From positions 106,081 to 170,080 of the forward strand of contig NZ_KB907794.1 of the NCBI RefSeq assembly GCF_000382205.1: a stretch of DNA of 64,000 nt. The letters are read 5' to 3'. Positions 24,002 through 33,102 of the stretch are shown one piece after another; positions within the stretch are counted from its first letter, which is position 1, and every line of letters starts with the position of its first letter. This DNA comes from Dyadobacter beijingensis DSM 21582 (GTDB lineage Bacteria > Bacteroidota > Bacteroidia > Cytophagales > Spirosomataceae). The notes beneath the pieces were generated by a model. That model was not told the origin of the DNA, searched no databases, and saw only the letters and a program-made list of their open reading frames with translations. The position numbers and the translations under genes are program-made.

Positions 24002-25020
24002 TAATCTTCCAGAATATTGGCCATAAATGTACTCTTCGTCCCGGTCGCCACGAGCAGCAGCGTCACCGCCCAATAGAGGTAAACGCGGTAATAATCCTTC
24101 ACATCGCGCGACAGCACATCGCGGGATTTCACTTTTTCGAGCTGGTCGATCTGTTTGAAAACCGTTTCCAGCGCCGTGTTATCGGTAGCACGAAAATACT
24201 TCCCATTGCCGATTCCCGCAATATTTTGCAGCTCTCCTTCATCCATTAATGCACCAGCAGTGGCCGTGGTGTCTGTTTTGGACATTTTTTTCGGCCTCCC
24301 GACAGAAATCGTGTACACCTTCACACCGAATGCATTCGCCAGCTGCGCCGACGTCGTAGGGCCGAGGTTACCCGACGTATTATCGCCGTCGCTGATCAAA
24401 ATCGCCACCTTGCTCTCGCCCGCCGTATCGCGCATTCTGTTCACCGCCACGGCCAATGCGCTGCCGATGGCCGTGCCGGGTGTAGGAATGAGGCTGGGAT
24501 TAACTTCGTCGAGGAAGCCGTATAATAACTCGTAATCGGTTGTAAGCGGACAAAGAGATACCGCCTCCCCCGCGAATACAATCAACCCGATGCGGTCCTG
24601 CAACCTGCCTTTGATAAACTGCCGGGCCATTCTTTTGGCGGCTTCGAGGCGGTTGGGGCTCAGGTCTTTCTCGATCATCGAATCGGAAATATCCAGGAGC
24701 AGCATAATATCGATCCCTTCCGAATACTGGTCCTTCCGCTCCGAAACGACCTGCGGCCGGGCCAATGCCACCAAAATGAGGCTAATGGCCAATCCGACAC
24801 AAATGGGCTGCACAAACCGCAGCAATGTAAGCCAGCTGCGGAACCCGGTGACGGATGTGTAGGTAATGGTGAGCCGCTGCTTGTGCTTGCGGTGCAGTGC
24901 GTTCCGAAGCCAGAAAAGGAACGGTACGAGCGGCAGTAAATAGAGGAAATAGGGGTACACCCATTCATAAGACCGCAGCGCATTGTACCCAAACCATTCC
25001 AGTGAAAACCAATTCTCCAT
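24001..25020 (-). CDS. BatA-like VWA-domain membrane protein
   Basis: 339 residues. Two hydrophobic segments near the N-terminus (about 24-40 and 68-88) are followed by a von Willebrand A domain with the metal-binding MIDAS motif LLLDISDSM (about 106-114), then TDYELLYG and VAILISDGDNTSG. A last membrane helix lies at about 315-333. This is the BatA layout of the Bacteroides aerotolerance operon, an envelope system of uncertain role. It lies in a run of DUF58, DUF4381-like, BatA and rnhB genes; batB, batC and batD are not here. Confidence 0.88.
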   Translation of the reverse strand: MENWFSLEWFGYNALRSYEWVYPYFLYLLPLVPFLFWLRNALHRKHKQRLTITYTSVTGFRSWLTLLRFVQPICVGLAISLILVALARPQVVSERKDQYSEGIDIMLLLDISDSMIEKDLSPNRLEAAKRMARQFIKGRLQDRIGLIVFAGEAVSLCPLTTDYELLYGFLDEVNPSLIPTPGTAIGSALAVAVNRMRDTAGESKVAILISDGDNTSGNLGPTTSAQLANAFGVKVYTISVGRPKKMSKTDTTATAGALMDEGELQNIAGIGNGKYFRATDNTALETVFKQIDQLEKVKSRDVLSRDVKDYYRVYLYWAVTLLLVATGTKSTFMANILED

Positions 25021-25032
25021 TCAATGACCGGG

Positions 25033-25962
25033 TTAAGCGACGGGGCTGTCGAGTACAAACTTCCTTTTGGCGCGATACAAACGCGTGGCACCCGTTTTGA
25101 GCACTTCGAGGTACGTTTCCATGTTCCCGGAGCGGCCTTGCCCGTACACAATGCTGTCCATGTTTTTCAATGCGTCGGCCAGCTCGTCGTCGGGCATGTT
25201 ATCGATGATTTCGCGGGTGGTATAGGTGGCGAATGGCTTCTTTTCCAGCCTTTCGAGGTAGTTTTTCCAAATGATAATGGCCTTTTCGGCGTCTTTGATA
25301 TTGCTCTTCTCGCGCGCGCTGCGCATGAGGCGGTTGAACGAGCGGACGTATTCGAGGTGGCGGCGCTGCAATTTCAACAGCTGCCATTGCTTGTAAATGT
25401 CCCGCCCGAAAACCCAGTAAATGCTTCCCACAACGCCGATAATCAATGCCACCGAGCCGATCAGCATCGAAAAGTTGAACTCCCGGCTAAGCGGCAAAAG
25501 ATGCGTTTCTTCTTTCAATAGCGGCTTTTTACGGATATCGATATTGTTGCTTTTAATAAGAAAAACAGAATCCGGGGCGGTAAAAACGGCCGTGCAATCC
25601 TTCTTTTGAAATACATAAACAGGCAACCGGAGCTGCTGTATTCTGGCTACGTCGAACGAGATAAGGTGGTACACGGCGCTATCGAGCGTACCGCGACCGT
25701 CGGTGCTGGATACGAAGCTGCGCTGCGCAACGAGTTCGAAAGGCGAGAAATCGAAGGTGCTGTCGGGGAAGAAAATCTCGGTATCGGGGCTGTGCCGGAC
25801 GCTGAGCGAGAAATAGACCGGCTTACCCACCTCCACGCTGTCGGTGTGGAAAGCACCGCGGGGTTTGATGCGCGGCTTTCGCACGTCTTTGGCCGCGCCG
25901 ATGCCGCATAGCAAAACGCAAATGAGGATTATTGATAATATCGCCTGAAAAACCCTAGCCAT
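25033..25962 (-). CDS. Membrane protein of the Bat cluster, DUF4381-like
   Basis: 309 residues. A signal-like hydrophobic N-terminus (about 6-23), an extracytoplasmic beta-rich region (about 30-160), one membrane helix (FSMLIGSVALIIGVVGSIYW, about 164-183) and a cytoplasmic helical tail of about 120 residues. This architecture, between the DUF58 and VWA genes, is the usual position of the DUF4381 or BatD-like component. It overlaps the upstream DUF58 gene by 8 nt. The role is inferred from position. Confidence 0.7.
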   Translation of the reverse strand: MARVFQAILSIILICVLLCGIGAAKDVRKPRIKPRGAFHTDSVEVGKPVYFSLSVRHSPDTEIFFPDSTFDFSPFELVAQRSFVSSTDGRGTLDSAVYHLISFDVARIQQLRLPVYVFQKKDCTAVFTAPDSVFLIKSNNIDIRKKPLLKEETHLLPLSREFNFSMLIGSVALIIGVVGSIYWVFGRDIYKQWQLLKLQRRHLEYVRSFNRLMRSAREKSNIKDAEKAIIIWKNYLERLEKKPFATYTTREIIDNMPDDELADALKNMDSIVYGQGRSGNMETYLEVLKTGATRLYRAKRKFVLDSPVA

Positions 25963-26848
25963 TGGACGGTGCCGTACTTTTGGTATAACGCCTCACTTTG
26001 AACAAATGGATCAGGGCCGGCACGTAATCTTCCTGTGTATTGATGGAAATGTAATCGGCGCGGTTCTGGTGGCAAAGCCGTTGAAGCTCGGCGCTGCGTT
26101 TGCCGAACCGGTTGGCCATTTCCTCCCGGTATTGTCTGGAAGAAGTGTTTACCCACACGGTCGTCTTTTTCTCGGCGTCGTAAAGTGGGATAATGCCTAG
26201 TCCTGGCAGATTCACCTCCCGCGAATCGTACAAATGGATCACGATCAGGTCGTGCTTGCGGGCGAGGGCTTTGAGGTTATGCTGGTAATTGTTGTCGATA
26301 AAATCGGAGATCAAAAAGATCAGGCTGCGGCGGCGAAGCACATTCAACGCGACCAGAATGGCATCGGCAATATTGGTTTTGGTAGATTCCGGTACTAATT
26401 TGTAAAGCTCCGAAATGAGGCCGTAGCCGTGTTTCATACCGTCGGAAGGCCGGATATAGCGCTCATTACGGTCCGAAAAACAAAGTAATCCGACACGGCT
26501 CGCTTCCTGAATGGCCGAGAGGGTCAATACCCCGCATATTTCCTTCGCAATATCGATTTTCAGCTTCTTTACCTCCCCTACCTGCTGCGATGCGCTCACG
26601 TCGAGCATGAAGAAGGCCGTCTGCTCCTTGTCTTCTTTGAAAATCTTGACAAACGTACCGTGACCTTTCGCAGAAGTGTTCCAGTCGATCGCCCGCACGT
26701 CGTCGCCGTACTGGTACAGGCGCAGGTCATCGAATTCCAGGCCGGACCCTTTGAATACCGAATGGAAATTGCCGTGACGCTCGCTGGTCACCGCTTTTCG
26801 CATGCGGATTTCATACTTCCTTAACTTTCCCAGAAACTGCTCAAACAT
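25955..26848 (-). CDS. DUF58 domain protein of the Bat cluster
   Basis: 297 residues. The DUF58 signature is clear: SVFKGSGLEFDDLRLY, GDDVRAIDWNTSAK and FKEDKEQTAFFMLDVSASQ, the last containing a degenerate MIDAS-like DVSAS. DUF58 proteins are normally paired with a MoxR AAA ATPase, but none lies upstream; the next gene (26933) is on the other strand. It opens the four-gene minus-strand unit ending with rnhB. Confidence 0.9.
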   Translation of the reverse strand: MFEQFLGKLRKYEIRMRKAVTSERHGNFHSVFKGSGLEFDDLRLYQYGDDVRAIDWNTSAKGHGTFVKIFKEDKEQTAFFMLDVSASQQVGEVKKLKIDIAKEICGVLTLSAIQEASRVGLLCFSDRNERYIRPSDGMKHGYGLISELYKLVPESTKTNIADAILVALNVLRRRSLIFLISDFIDNNYQHNLKALARKHDLIVIHLYDSREVNLPGLGIIPLYDAEKKTTVWVNTSSRQYREEMANRFGKRSAELQRLCHQNRADYISINTQEDYVPALIHLFKVRRYTKSTAPSNG

Positions 26849-26932
26849 AAGTTTTGCAAAAAAATCACCACCTTTGTCGTCTGGTGTACCTAAAACAAAG
26901 ATAGGTATTTTGATAGTAAGCTGCGTCCTGCC

Positions 26933-27292
26933 ATGAAATTCACGACCGGTATAGCCGTTCTCGCCCTCCTGGGCATGCTGTTTTCGTCCTGCTCCGAGGA
27001 CGAAAAGCCGCCGAAAGGCACATTACCTGAGGATAAAATGGCCGCCATTCTGACCGATATTCATTTAGCAGAATCGCGTGTGAACCGCCTGCAACTGAAA
27101 TCGCTCGATTCTTCGCTCATGATTTTCAACCGCTTGAAGAGTGGTATCTGGAAAAAACACCAGGTTGATACAACGGCGTACCGCGAAAGCTACTCTTATT
27201 ATATGAGTCATCCCGAACGGATGACCGCCATTTACGAAAAAGTGAACAAGAAAATTGAGGTTAGGGAGAAAAGTAATAATATTAGCTTCTAA
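26933..27292 (+). CDS. DUF4296 lipoprotein
   Basis: 119 residues. The N-terminus ends in a lipobox (LLGMLFSSC, Cys about residue 20), so it is a predicted lipoprotein. The mature part has the DUF4296 pattern LPEDKMAAILTDIHLAES followed by a helix and SYYMSHPERMTAIYEKV. The family is restricted to Bacteroidota and has no known function. It is followed 57 nt later by a polyprenol-phosphate sugar transferase on the same strand. Confidence 0.85.
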   Translation: MKFTTGIAVLALLGMLFSSCSEDEKPPKGTLPEDKMAAILTDIHLAESRVNRLQLKSLDSSLMIFNRLKSGIWKKHQVDTTAYRESYSYYMSHPERMTAIYEKVNKKIEVREKSNNISF

Positions 27293-27349
27293 ATTTTCTG
27301 TGTATCACGCTCAATACTACGCATTTAACTTCTAAACTGGACAATTCCT

Positions 27350-28111
27350 GTGAACGATTGCATTGTAGTTATCCCCACCTACAACGAACTTGAAAATGTA
27401 GAAGCCATCATCCGGAAGGTTTTCAGCCTGAACCATCCGTTTGATTTATTGATCATTGACGACGGATCGCCGGACGGCACCGCAGGGGTTGTCAAGGATT
27501 TGATGAAAGAATTTCCAGGGCTTCACCTGGTTGAGAGAAAGGGAAAACTCGGCCTGGGTACCGCTTACATCCACGGCTTCAAATGGGCGCTCGAAAAAGG
27601 GTATAACTATATTTTTGAAATGGACGCGGACTTCTCGCACCCGCCGGAAGACCTGATCCGTCTGTACAATGCCTGCGCGAACGAAGGCCACGACGTGGCG
27701 GTAGGGTCGCGGTACATTACGGGAGTAAATGTGGTCAACTGGCCGATCAACCGCGTTTTAATGTCTTATTTTGCAGGCTATTACGTGCGCACCATCACCG
27801 GGATGCCGATTATGGACCCGACGGCGGGCTTCATTTGCTACACTGCCAAAGTGCTGAATACGATCAACCTCGACAATATCCGGTTCATCGGCTACGCCTT
27901 CCAGATCGAGATGAAGTTCAACTCCTGGAAATACGGTTTCAGCATCACCGAGGTGCCTATCATCTTCACCGACCGCACCAAAGGCGCCTCAAAAATGTCG
28001 AAAGGCATTTTCAAGGAAGCCATCTTTGGTGTGATCACGTTGAAAATCAACAGTTATTTCAAGAGGTATATCCCTAAGCATTCAGCTCAGAAATTGCCAG
28101 CCAACTCATAA
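27350..28111 (+). CDS. Polyprenol-phosphate mannosyltransferase-like GT2 enzyme
   Basis: 253 residues from a GTG start. DPM1-type motifs are present: VVIPTYNELENV, IIDDGSPDGTAG, FEMDADFSHPPEDL with the metal-binding DxD, GSRYITGVNVVNWP and PTAGFICYTAKVLNTI. Such enzymes charge undecaprenyl phosphate with mannose or a related sugar on the cytoplasmic face for use by GT-C enzymes outside; several polytopic candidates lie in this window. The last 38 nt overlap the M20 gene on the opposite strand. Confidence 0.9.
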   Translation: MNDCIVVIPTYNELENVEAIIRKVFSLNHPFDLLIIDDGSPDGTAGVVKDLMKEFPGLHLVERKGKLGLGTAYIHGFKWALEKGYNYIFEMDADFSHPPEDLIRLYNACANEGHDVAVGSRYITGVNVVNWPINRVLMSYFAGYYVRTITGMPIMDPTAGFICYTAKVLNTINLDNIRFIGYAFQIEMKFNSWKYGFSITEVPIIFTDRTKGASKMSKGIFKEAIFGVITLKINSYFKRYIPKHSAQKLPANS

Positions 28112-29267
28112 GGCCGGTCGAGATTTCGAGTGCGCTTTCGTCGATATCGAATGTAGGTGTGTGCACGCCGGAGATGATTCCGCGTGCCTCATTACGCGTT
28201 CCGAGGCGGTAGAAGCACGAGTCGACCACCTGTGAGTAGAATGCGAAGTCTTCGCCGGCCATCCACAGGTCGAGATCGATCACGTTTTCCGCACCCATGT
28301 AGCCAACGGCCGCCGTTCTGGTGCGTCGTGTGAGCTCGGGGTGGTTTTTCAGGAACGGATAGCCTTTCACAATCTCGAATTCACAGTTTCCGCCCATCGC
28401 TTCGGCGATATTTTCAGCCATTTTCTTCATGCGGCGCAAACCGTCCTCGCGCCATTCCTCGTCCATACACCGCCACGTTCCCTGGATGGTCACTTCGTTT
28501 GGAATGACATTCGTAACCCCATCGGCAATGAAACGGCCGAATGAGAGCACCGACGGGTTCGCCGGATTGCGGTTGCGGCTGATAATCTGCTGCAATGCCA
28601 CGATAATGTGAGAAGCCATTAATACGGGGTCCACCAATTGGTGCGGTGCCGCGGCGTGACCGCCTTTGCCTTTTACCGTCAGATACAGCTCATCCGTGCT
28701 GGCCATATACATGCCCTCGCGGAAGCCGATTTTACCTACGGGAATATTGGGCGCTACGTGCTGGCCTACCATGCTGGCCGGACGTGGATTTTCCAAAACA
28801 CCTTCCTTAATCATCAGCGAAGCGCCACCCGGTGCTTTCTCCTCCGCCGGTTGAAACACTAATTTAACAGTCCCCTCGAACTCCTCGCGCAATGCGTGCA
28901 GAATGCGAGCCGTGCCCAGGAGCGACGATGTGTGCACATCATGCCCGCATGCGTGCATCACGCCCGGGACCGTTGATTTATAAGGTACATCGTTCGCTTC
29001 GAGGATTGGCAATGCGTCCATATCGGCACGCAGGCCGACGATTTTCTTGCCCGGATTGCGTCCTTCGATGATCGCCACCACGCCCGTTCCGGCAATGCCT
29101 TCCTGGGGTTGCAGGCCGATTGCCGTGAGCTCCGATGCAACGTATTTGGCTGTTTTGAACTCTTCGAATGATAACTCTGGGTTACTATGCAAATGATGGC
29201 GGTGGGCAATAATGTCTTCCGACTGATCCTTGGCAAGCGCTTTGATTTTTTCCTGAAGCTGGGACAT
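28074..29267 (-). CDS. M20 family metallopeptidase/amidohydrolase
   Basis: 397 residues. Metal ligands fit the M20D subfamily: ACGHDVHTSSLLG (about 103-115), QPAEEKAPGGAS (about 137-148) and the C-terminal MAGEDFAFYS (about 340-349). Related enzymes hydrolyse N-acyl amino acids, hippurate or N-acetyl-diaminopimelate; the exact substrate cannot be told. It stands alone on the minus strand and overlaps the end of the GT2 gene. Confidence 0.9.
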   Translation of the reverse strand: MSQLQEKIKALAKDQSEDIIAHRHHLHSNPELSFEEFKTAKYVASELTAIGLQPQEGIAGTGVVAIIEGRNPGKKIVGLRADMDALPILEANDVPYKSTVPGVMHACGHDVHTSSLLGTARILHALREEFEGTVKLVFQPAEEKAPGGASLMIKEGVLENPRPASMVGQHVAPNIPVGKIGFREGMYMASTDELYLTVKGKGGHAAAPHQLVDPVLMASHIIVALQQIISRNRNPANPSVLSFGRFIADGVTNVIPNEVTIQGTWRCMDEEWREDGLRRMKKMAENIAEAMGGNCEFEIVKGYPFLKNHPELTRRTRTAAVGYMGAENVIDLDLWMAGEDFAFYSQVVDSCFYRLGTRNEARGIISGVHTPTFDIDESALEISTGLMSWLAISELNA

Positions 29268-29453
29268 GATAATGAAGTACTACGGGTTGTCTTTACAAAA
29301 CATTCAAAGGTAATAATAAAAAAATGGTGCGGTATCGTTACCATGCAACAGAAAAACACATTGCCCATTTGCTAAGAAGCCGCCGTTCGTTGGCTGGTGT
29401 TCCAAAGAAAAAAGGTAATTTTGACCGGATATGAATCAATCAGACACGCAAAA

Positions 29454-30335
29454 ATGAATCAACAGGAGTTTTTAGAATCACTGGTTTGCCCACGCACAGG
29501 AACCCCTTTAACCATAGCCGAAGACGGCAAATCTCTTAAAAGCGAAGACGGCACAGTTTATGAAGTGGGAGATACGGGCATCGTCAATATGCTGTATCCC
29601 AAAGAATTGCTCCCCGAAGATGCGCGCGAACAATACTTGTACGACCAGGCTTTCCTTCGCTACGACCGGGGCGTTTCCTGGGTTTTCGAAACCCTGAACC
29701 ACTCCGACGAAGCTGCTACCCGCCGCTTTTTCATTGATCTGATGGAGCTGAAACCCGGCATGAAAGCCCTCGAAGTAGGTGCGGGAACCGGAAAGGATTC
29801 TGCATTGATCCTCGACAAAGTAAGACCCGGCGGAACGGCTGTTCTGTCCGACCTTTCGCCTAACATGCTGAAACTGGCGCAGGAAAAACTCGATACGAAC
29901 GACCTTGACGTGCATTACTTCCTCGGAAATGGCTCATACCTGCCTTTCCCGGACGATACTTTCGATGCTGTGTTCCATTTCGGCGGCATTAACACGTTCT
30001 CGGAGCGCAAACGCGCATTCGACGAGCTGACCCGCGTTGTGAAACCAGGCGGAAAAGTGGTGGTAGGCGATGAAAGCGTGGCCCCGTGGCTGCGGAACAC
30101 CCCTACTTATGCTACTTTGCTAAAAGCGAACCCGCTGTTCCGCGCCGAGGTGCCGCTCGAAGACGTTCCGGCTAACATCGAGAACTTCAAGCTGCATTAC
30201 GTGTTTGGAAATGCGTTTTATGTGATGGAATACCGCGTTACCGCGAAGGCTCCGGAAGTGGATATCGATCTGCCGATCCCGGGCAAAGATTTCGTTGATA
30301 ACTGGCGCCTGCGTGCTGAAAAAGCAGTCGACTAA
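29454..30335 (+). CDS. SAM-dependent methyltransferase with Trm112-like N-terminus
   Basis: 293 residues. Residues 1-45 resemble a Trm112/UPF0434 segment (LESLVCPRTGTPL), though only one Cys is left. The class I methyltransferase core follows: ALEVGAGTGKDSALI (about 104), LSDLSPNMLKLAQEKL and YLPFPDDTFDAVFHFGG. I chose ATG 29454 over the open frame from 29397. It is the first of five co-directional genes (29454-33867) with sugar-related partners, so a small molecule or glycan acceptor is plausible. Confidence 0.82.
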   Translation: MNQQEFLESLVCPRTGTPLTIAEDGKSLKSEDGTVYEVGDTGIVNMLYPKELLPEDAREQYLYDQAFLRYDRGVSWVFETLNHSDEAATRRFFIDLMELKPGMKALEVGAGTGKDSALILDKVRPGGTAVLSDLSPNMLKLAQEKLDTNDLDVHYFLGNGSYLPFPDDTFDAVFHFGGINTFSERKRAFDELTRVVKPGGKVVVGDESVAPWLRNTPTYATLLKANPLFRAEVPLEDVPANIENFKLHYVFGNAFYVMEYRVTAKAPEVDIDLPIPGKDFVDNWRLRAEKAVD

Positions 30336-30375
30336 GCATTACGCCATTTTTCAATACCAAAAATTCAACGTTCCA

Positions 30376-31311
30376 ATGTGGGTTAAAAAAGGAGTTATTT
30401 ATAAACCTGACGGCAGTCTGGCGCACAGTCAGAGCCATGCGCAGGTACCATTTGCCTATAAACACAAGGATTTTCTAAGAATCTATTTCTCGACGAGGGA
30501 TAACAGCACGCAATCACGTCCGACATTCATCGATGTGGATTACGACGATCCTAAAAAAATCCTTTACATACACGACAAACCCGTGCTCGAACTCGGCGGT
30601 CCGGGCGAATACGACGAAACTGGTGCCATGCCCGCCTGGTTTGTAGACCGGCCGAACGGCGATATCTGGCTTTACTACACCGGCTGGAACCGTACCTGGA
30701 ATTCCTACCGGCTTTCCATGGGCCTTTCGGTAAGTCACGACGGCGGTATCACATTCAAAAAGATGTTCCGCGGGCCCATTATGGACCGCAGCATCCAAAA
30801 CCCGCTATGGGCAGCGCAGCCTTCGGTACTGATCGACGATGACGGTACCTGGCGCATGTGGTACATTTCGGGCCACAAATGCGAGATGATCCACGATTAC
30901 CCCGAGCCTTACTACCGCGCACAATCGGCGACTTCGAAAGATGGTATCCATTGGGAAATCAGCGACATTCCTACGTTGGATTTCGACGATTTCCTGCATG
31001 CAGTAGGCCGCCCGAGTGTGTTTAAGGAAGATGGCATTTACAAAATGTACTATTCCTACCGCCACTCCCGCGACTACCGCACCGACCGCAACCAGAGCTA
31101 CCGCCTGGGCTATGCCGAGTCGGCCGACGGTACTACCTGGGAGCGCAAAGACCATTTGGTAGGCATCGAAAAATCCGACAACCCGGAAGATTTCGACTAC
31201 GAAATGATCGATTACGCCAATTTCTACCAGCACAATGGCAAGCGTTACCTGCTTTATAATGGTAATGGCTTCGGTGCGGCGGGATTTGGCTACGCGGTTT
31301 GGGAAGATTAA
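30376..31311 (+). CDS. Beta-propeller glycosidase-like protein (GH43/GH130-like fold)
   Basis: 311 residues, no signal peptide. Repeated Asp-box-like motifs of the form S-x-D-G-x-x-W/F (SHDGGITFKK, SKDGIHWEIS, SADGTTWERK) spaced along the chain indicate a five-bladed propeller, as in GH32/43/130 and related sugar-binding proteins. WLYYTGWNR and MWYISGHK are also typical. The frame opens at 30295, but ATG 30376 (MWVKKGVIYKPDG) matches how such proteins begin. Because it is cytoplasmic and sits with glycosyltransferases, it may modify a nucleotide-linked or lipid-linked glycan. The activity is unknown. Confidence 0.75.
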   Translation: MWVKKGVIYKPDGSLAHSQSHAQVPFAYKHKDFLRIYFSTRDNSTQSRPTFIDVDYDDPKKILYIHDKPVLELGGPGEYDETGAMPAWFVDRPNGDIWLYYTGWNRTWNSYRLSMGLSVSHDGGITFKKMFRGPIMDRSIQNPLWAAQPSVLIDDDGTWRMWYISGHKCEMIHDYPEPYYRAQSATSKDGIHWEISDIPTLDFDDFLHAVGRPSVFKEDGIYKMYYSYRHSRDYRTDRNQSYRLGYAESADGTTWERKDHLVGIEKSDNPEDFDYEMIDYANFYQHNGKRYLLYNGNGFGAAGFGYAVWED

Positions 31312-31407
31312 TATTCTGAATCAAACTGAGGCAAGTCATAACCTCAGCAACAATGGCGAGATAATTTTGAAGAAATCACCATTAAATGTCACAAACGTGA
31401 TCGCACA

Positions 31408-32226
31408 ATGAGTACACTTCAGGAGCAGTTCAACCGCGATGGTTATGTCCTTTTGAGAAACTACCTCGACAAGGACGTCATTAATGCAATATATACCGAT
31501 GCCCGCAAAATTTTCGCGACGCAGATCAAACGCGTAACGGGCAAAACCGTCGATATCGACGACCGCGATACTTTTGAAAATGCCATGTTCGAATTCTTCG
31601 AAAAGGATTTCGATGGATTTGTAAGCACGGGCAAAACGGTTCAGCATTCATTTCCGCTGCACCGCCTGGGCGTAGACCCGGTGATCGAAAATTTGTTGAA
31701 AGATGTTGGCCTCTCGGCGCCCATCATCGGTGCCCGCGCGGCCATGCAATTCAATAGCCGCTTTTTGTCCAAAGACGGCAGCAAGCACTGGAAACTCGAC
31801 GCGCACCAGGACTGGCGCACGGGCCAGGGCTCGCTCGACAGCGCGGTAATCTGGTTCCCGATGGTCGATGCCGGTGCCGATATCGGCGCATTGCAGGTGA
31901 TCCCGGGCAGCCATAAAATCGGCTTGCAGGCTTCTACGACATCCGGTTATCAGGGAGGTATTACGGTTGAATTAAAGGATGAAGATTTTGTTCAGACTGA
32001 ATTTAAAGTCGGCGACATCCTGATTTTCTCGGCATTCCTGATCCACCAGTCGGGCAACAACATTACGAACAACATCCGCTGGTCCGTTCAGCTGCGTTAC
32101 AACAACCTCGACGAACCAACCTTCATTGAGCGCGGCTACCCGATGGCGTACATTTATAAACCCGAAACAGAGCTCGTAACGCCGGATTTCCCGACGGTGG
32201 AGCAATTGAAAGAGGTTTTTAGCTAA
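31408..32226 (+). CDS. PhyH-family Fe(II)/2-oxoglutarate dioxygenase
   Basis: 272 residues. The iron-binding HxD lies in LDAHQDWRTG (about 130-139) and the distal His in FLIHQSGNN (about 212), with a 2-oxoglutarate-binding Arg in NIRWSVQLRY (about 226). Members hydroxylate lipids, small molecules or sugars. It is third in the five-gene saccharide cluster, so hydroxylation of a sugar or of its carrier is the simplest inference. The gap to the next gene is 7 nt. Confidence 0.87.
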   Translation: MSTLQEQFNRDGYVLLRNYLDKDVINAIYTDARKIFATQIKRVTGKTVDIDDRDTFENAMFEFFEKDFDGFVSTGKTVQHSFPLHRLGVDPVIENLLKDVGLSAPIIGARAAMQFNSRFLSKDGSKHWKLDAHQDWRTGQGSLDSAVIWFPMVDAGADIGALQVIPGSHKIGLQASTTSGYQGGITVELKDEDFVQTEFKVGDILIFSAFLIHQSGNNITNNIRWSVQLRYNNLDEPTFIERGYPMAYIYKPETELVTPDFPTVEQLKEVFS

Positions 32227-32233
32227 ATTCCGA

Positions 32234-33064
32234 ATGAAACTTTCCGTTTGCGTCCCGACGTACAACCACGAGCAATACATTGGCCGGATGCTGGAAGGCG
32301 CATTCATGCAGCAGACCAGCTTCGACTTTGAAATTGTTATCGGGGATGATGCTTCTACCGACGCCACGCCTGATATTATTCGCAAATATTCCGCAGAAAA
32401 GCCCGGTGTCATCCGGGCTTTTCTGCATTCCGAAAACCAGGGGCCGAAGGAGCCGCGCGAGTTTGCAGGAAGAAACAATGTGTTGCAGCTCCTGAAAGCC
32501 TGTAAAGGCGAGTACGTAGCGATGTGCGAGGGCGACGATTACTGGACCGATCCTTTGAAACTCCAAAAACAGGTCGATTTTCTGGATCAAAACCGTGATT
32601 TTGCCGTTTGCCACCACAATATGGAGGTCATTTATGAAGACGGCTCTCCTTCGCATTTCTTCAATGCGGCCGATCAGAAAGCGGTTTCTACCATTGAAGA
32701 TCTATTGGAAGACAAATGGTTTATGGCGACGGCAAGCTGGGTTTACCGCAACCATTTCCTGACCGAAGACTTCGCCGAATGGCATGCGAAAGCGGCTGCG
32801 GGCGACTGGGCGATCATGTTCCAGCTTGCCGCGAAGGGCAAAATCGGTTATTTGGATGAGGTCATGGGCGTGTATCGCAAGCATAGCGCGGGCCTGAGCA
32901 ATGTACACGCACACACGAATTTGAAATTTTTGCAAAACAGAAAGGAGATGTTTGAAAACGTAGGCAAATGGCTCGAAGGGCGGCATGATCCGACCGTTGC
33001 CAGAACCCTGCAACGCTACAACGAGCTCCTTGCCAGCCTTGAAAAAATTGGCAGTTCGAATTAA
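32234..33064 (+). CDS. Family 2 glycosyltransferase
   Basis: 276 residues. GT-A motifs: LSVCVPTYNHEQYIGRML, VIGDDASTDATPDI and the acidic AMCEGDDYWTDP (about 98-109). The C-terminal third has the ATASWVYR segment found in GT2 enzymes that make surface polysaccharides. It starts 7 nt after the PhyH gene and is followed 38 nt later by another GT2. Confidence 0.9.
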   Translation: MKLSVCVPTYNHEQYIGRMLEGAFMQQTSFDFEIVIGDDASTDATPDIIRKYSAEKPGVIRAFLHSENQGPKEPREFAGRNNVLQLLKACKGEYVAMCEGDDYWTDPLKLQKQVDFLDQNRDFAVCHHNMEVIYEDGSPSHFFNAADQKAVSTIEDLLEDKWFMATASWVYRNHFLTEDFAEWHAKAAAGDWAIMFQLAAKGKIGYLDEVMGVYRKHSAGLSNVHAHTNLKFLQNRKEMFENVGKWLEGRHDPTVARTLQRYNELLASLEKIGSSN

Positions 33065-33102
33065 TAATCTTTAATTTGTACTGTTTAACACGAAATACAT
33101 TT

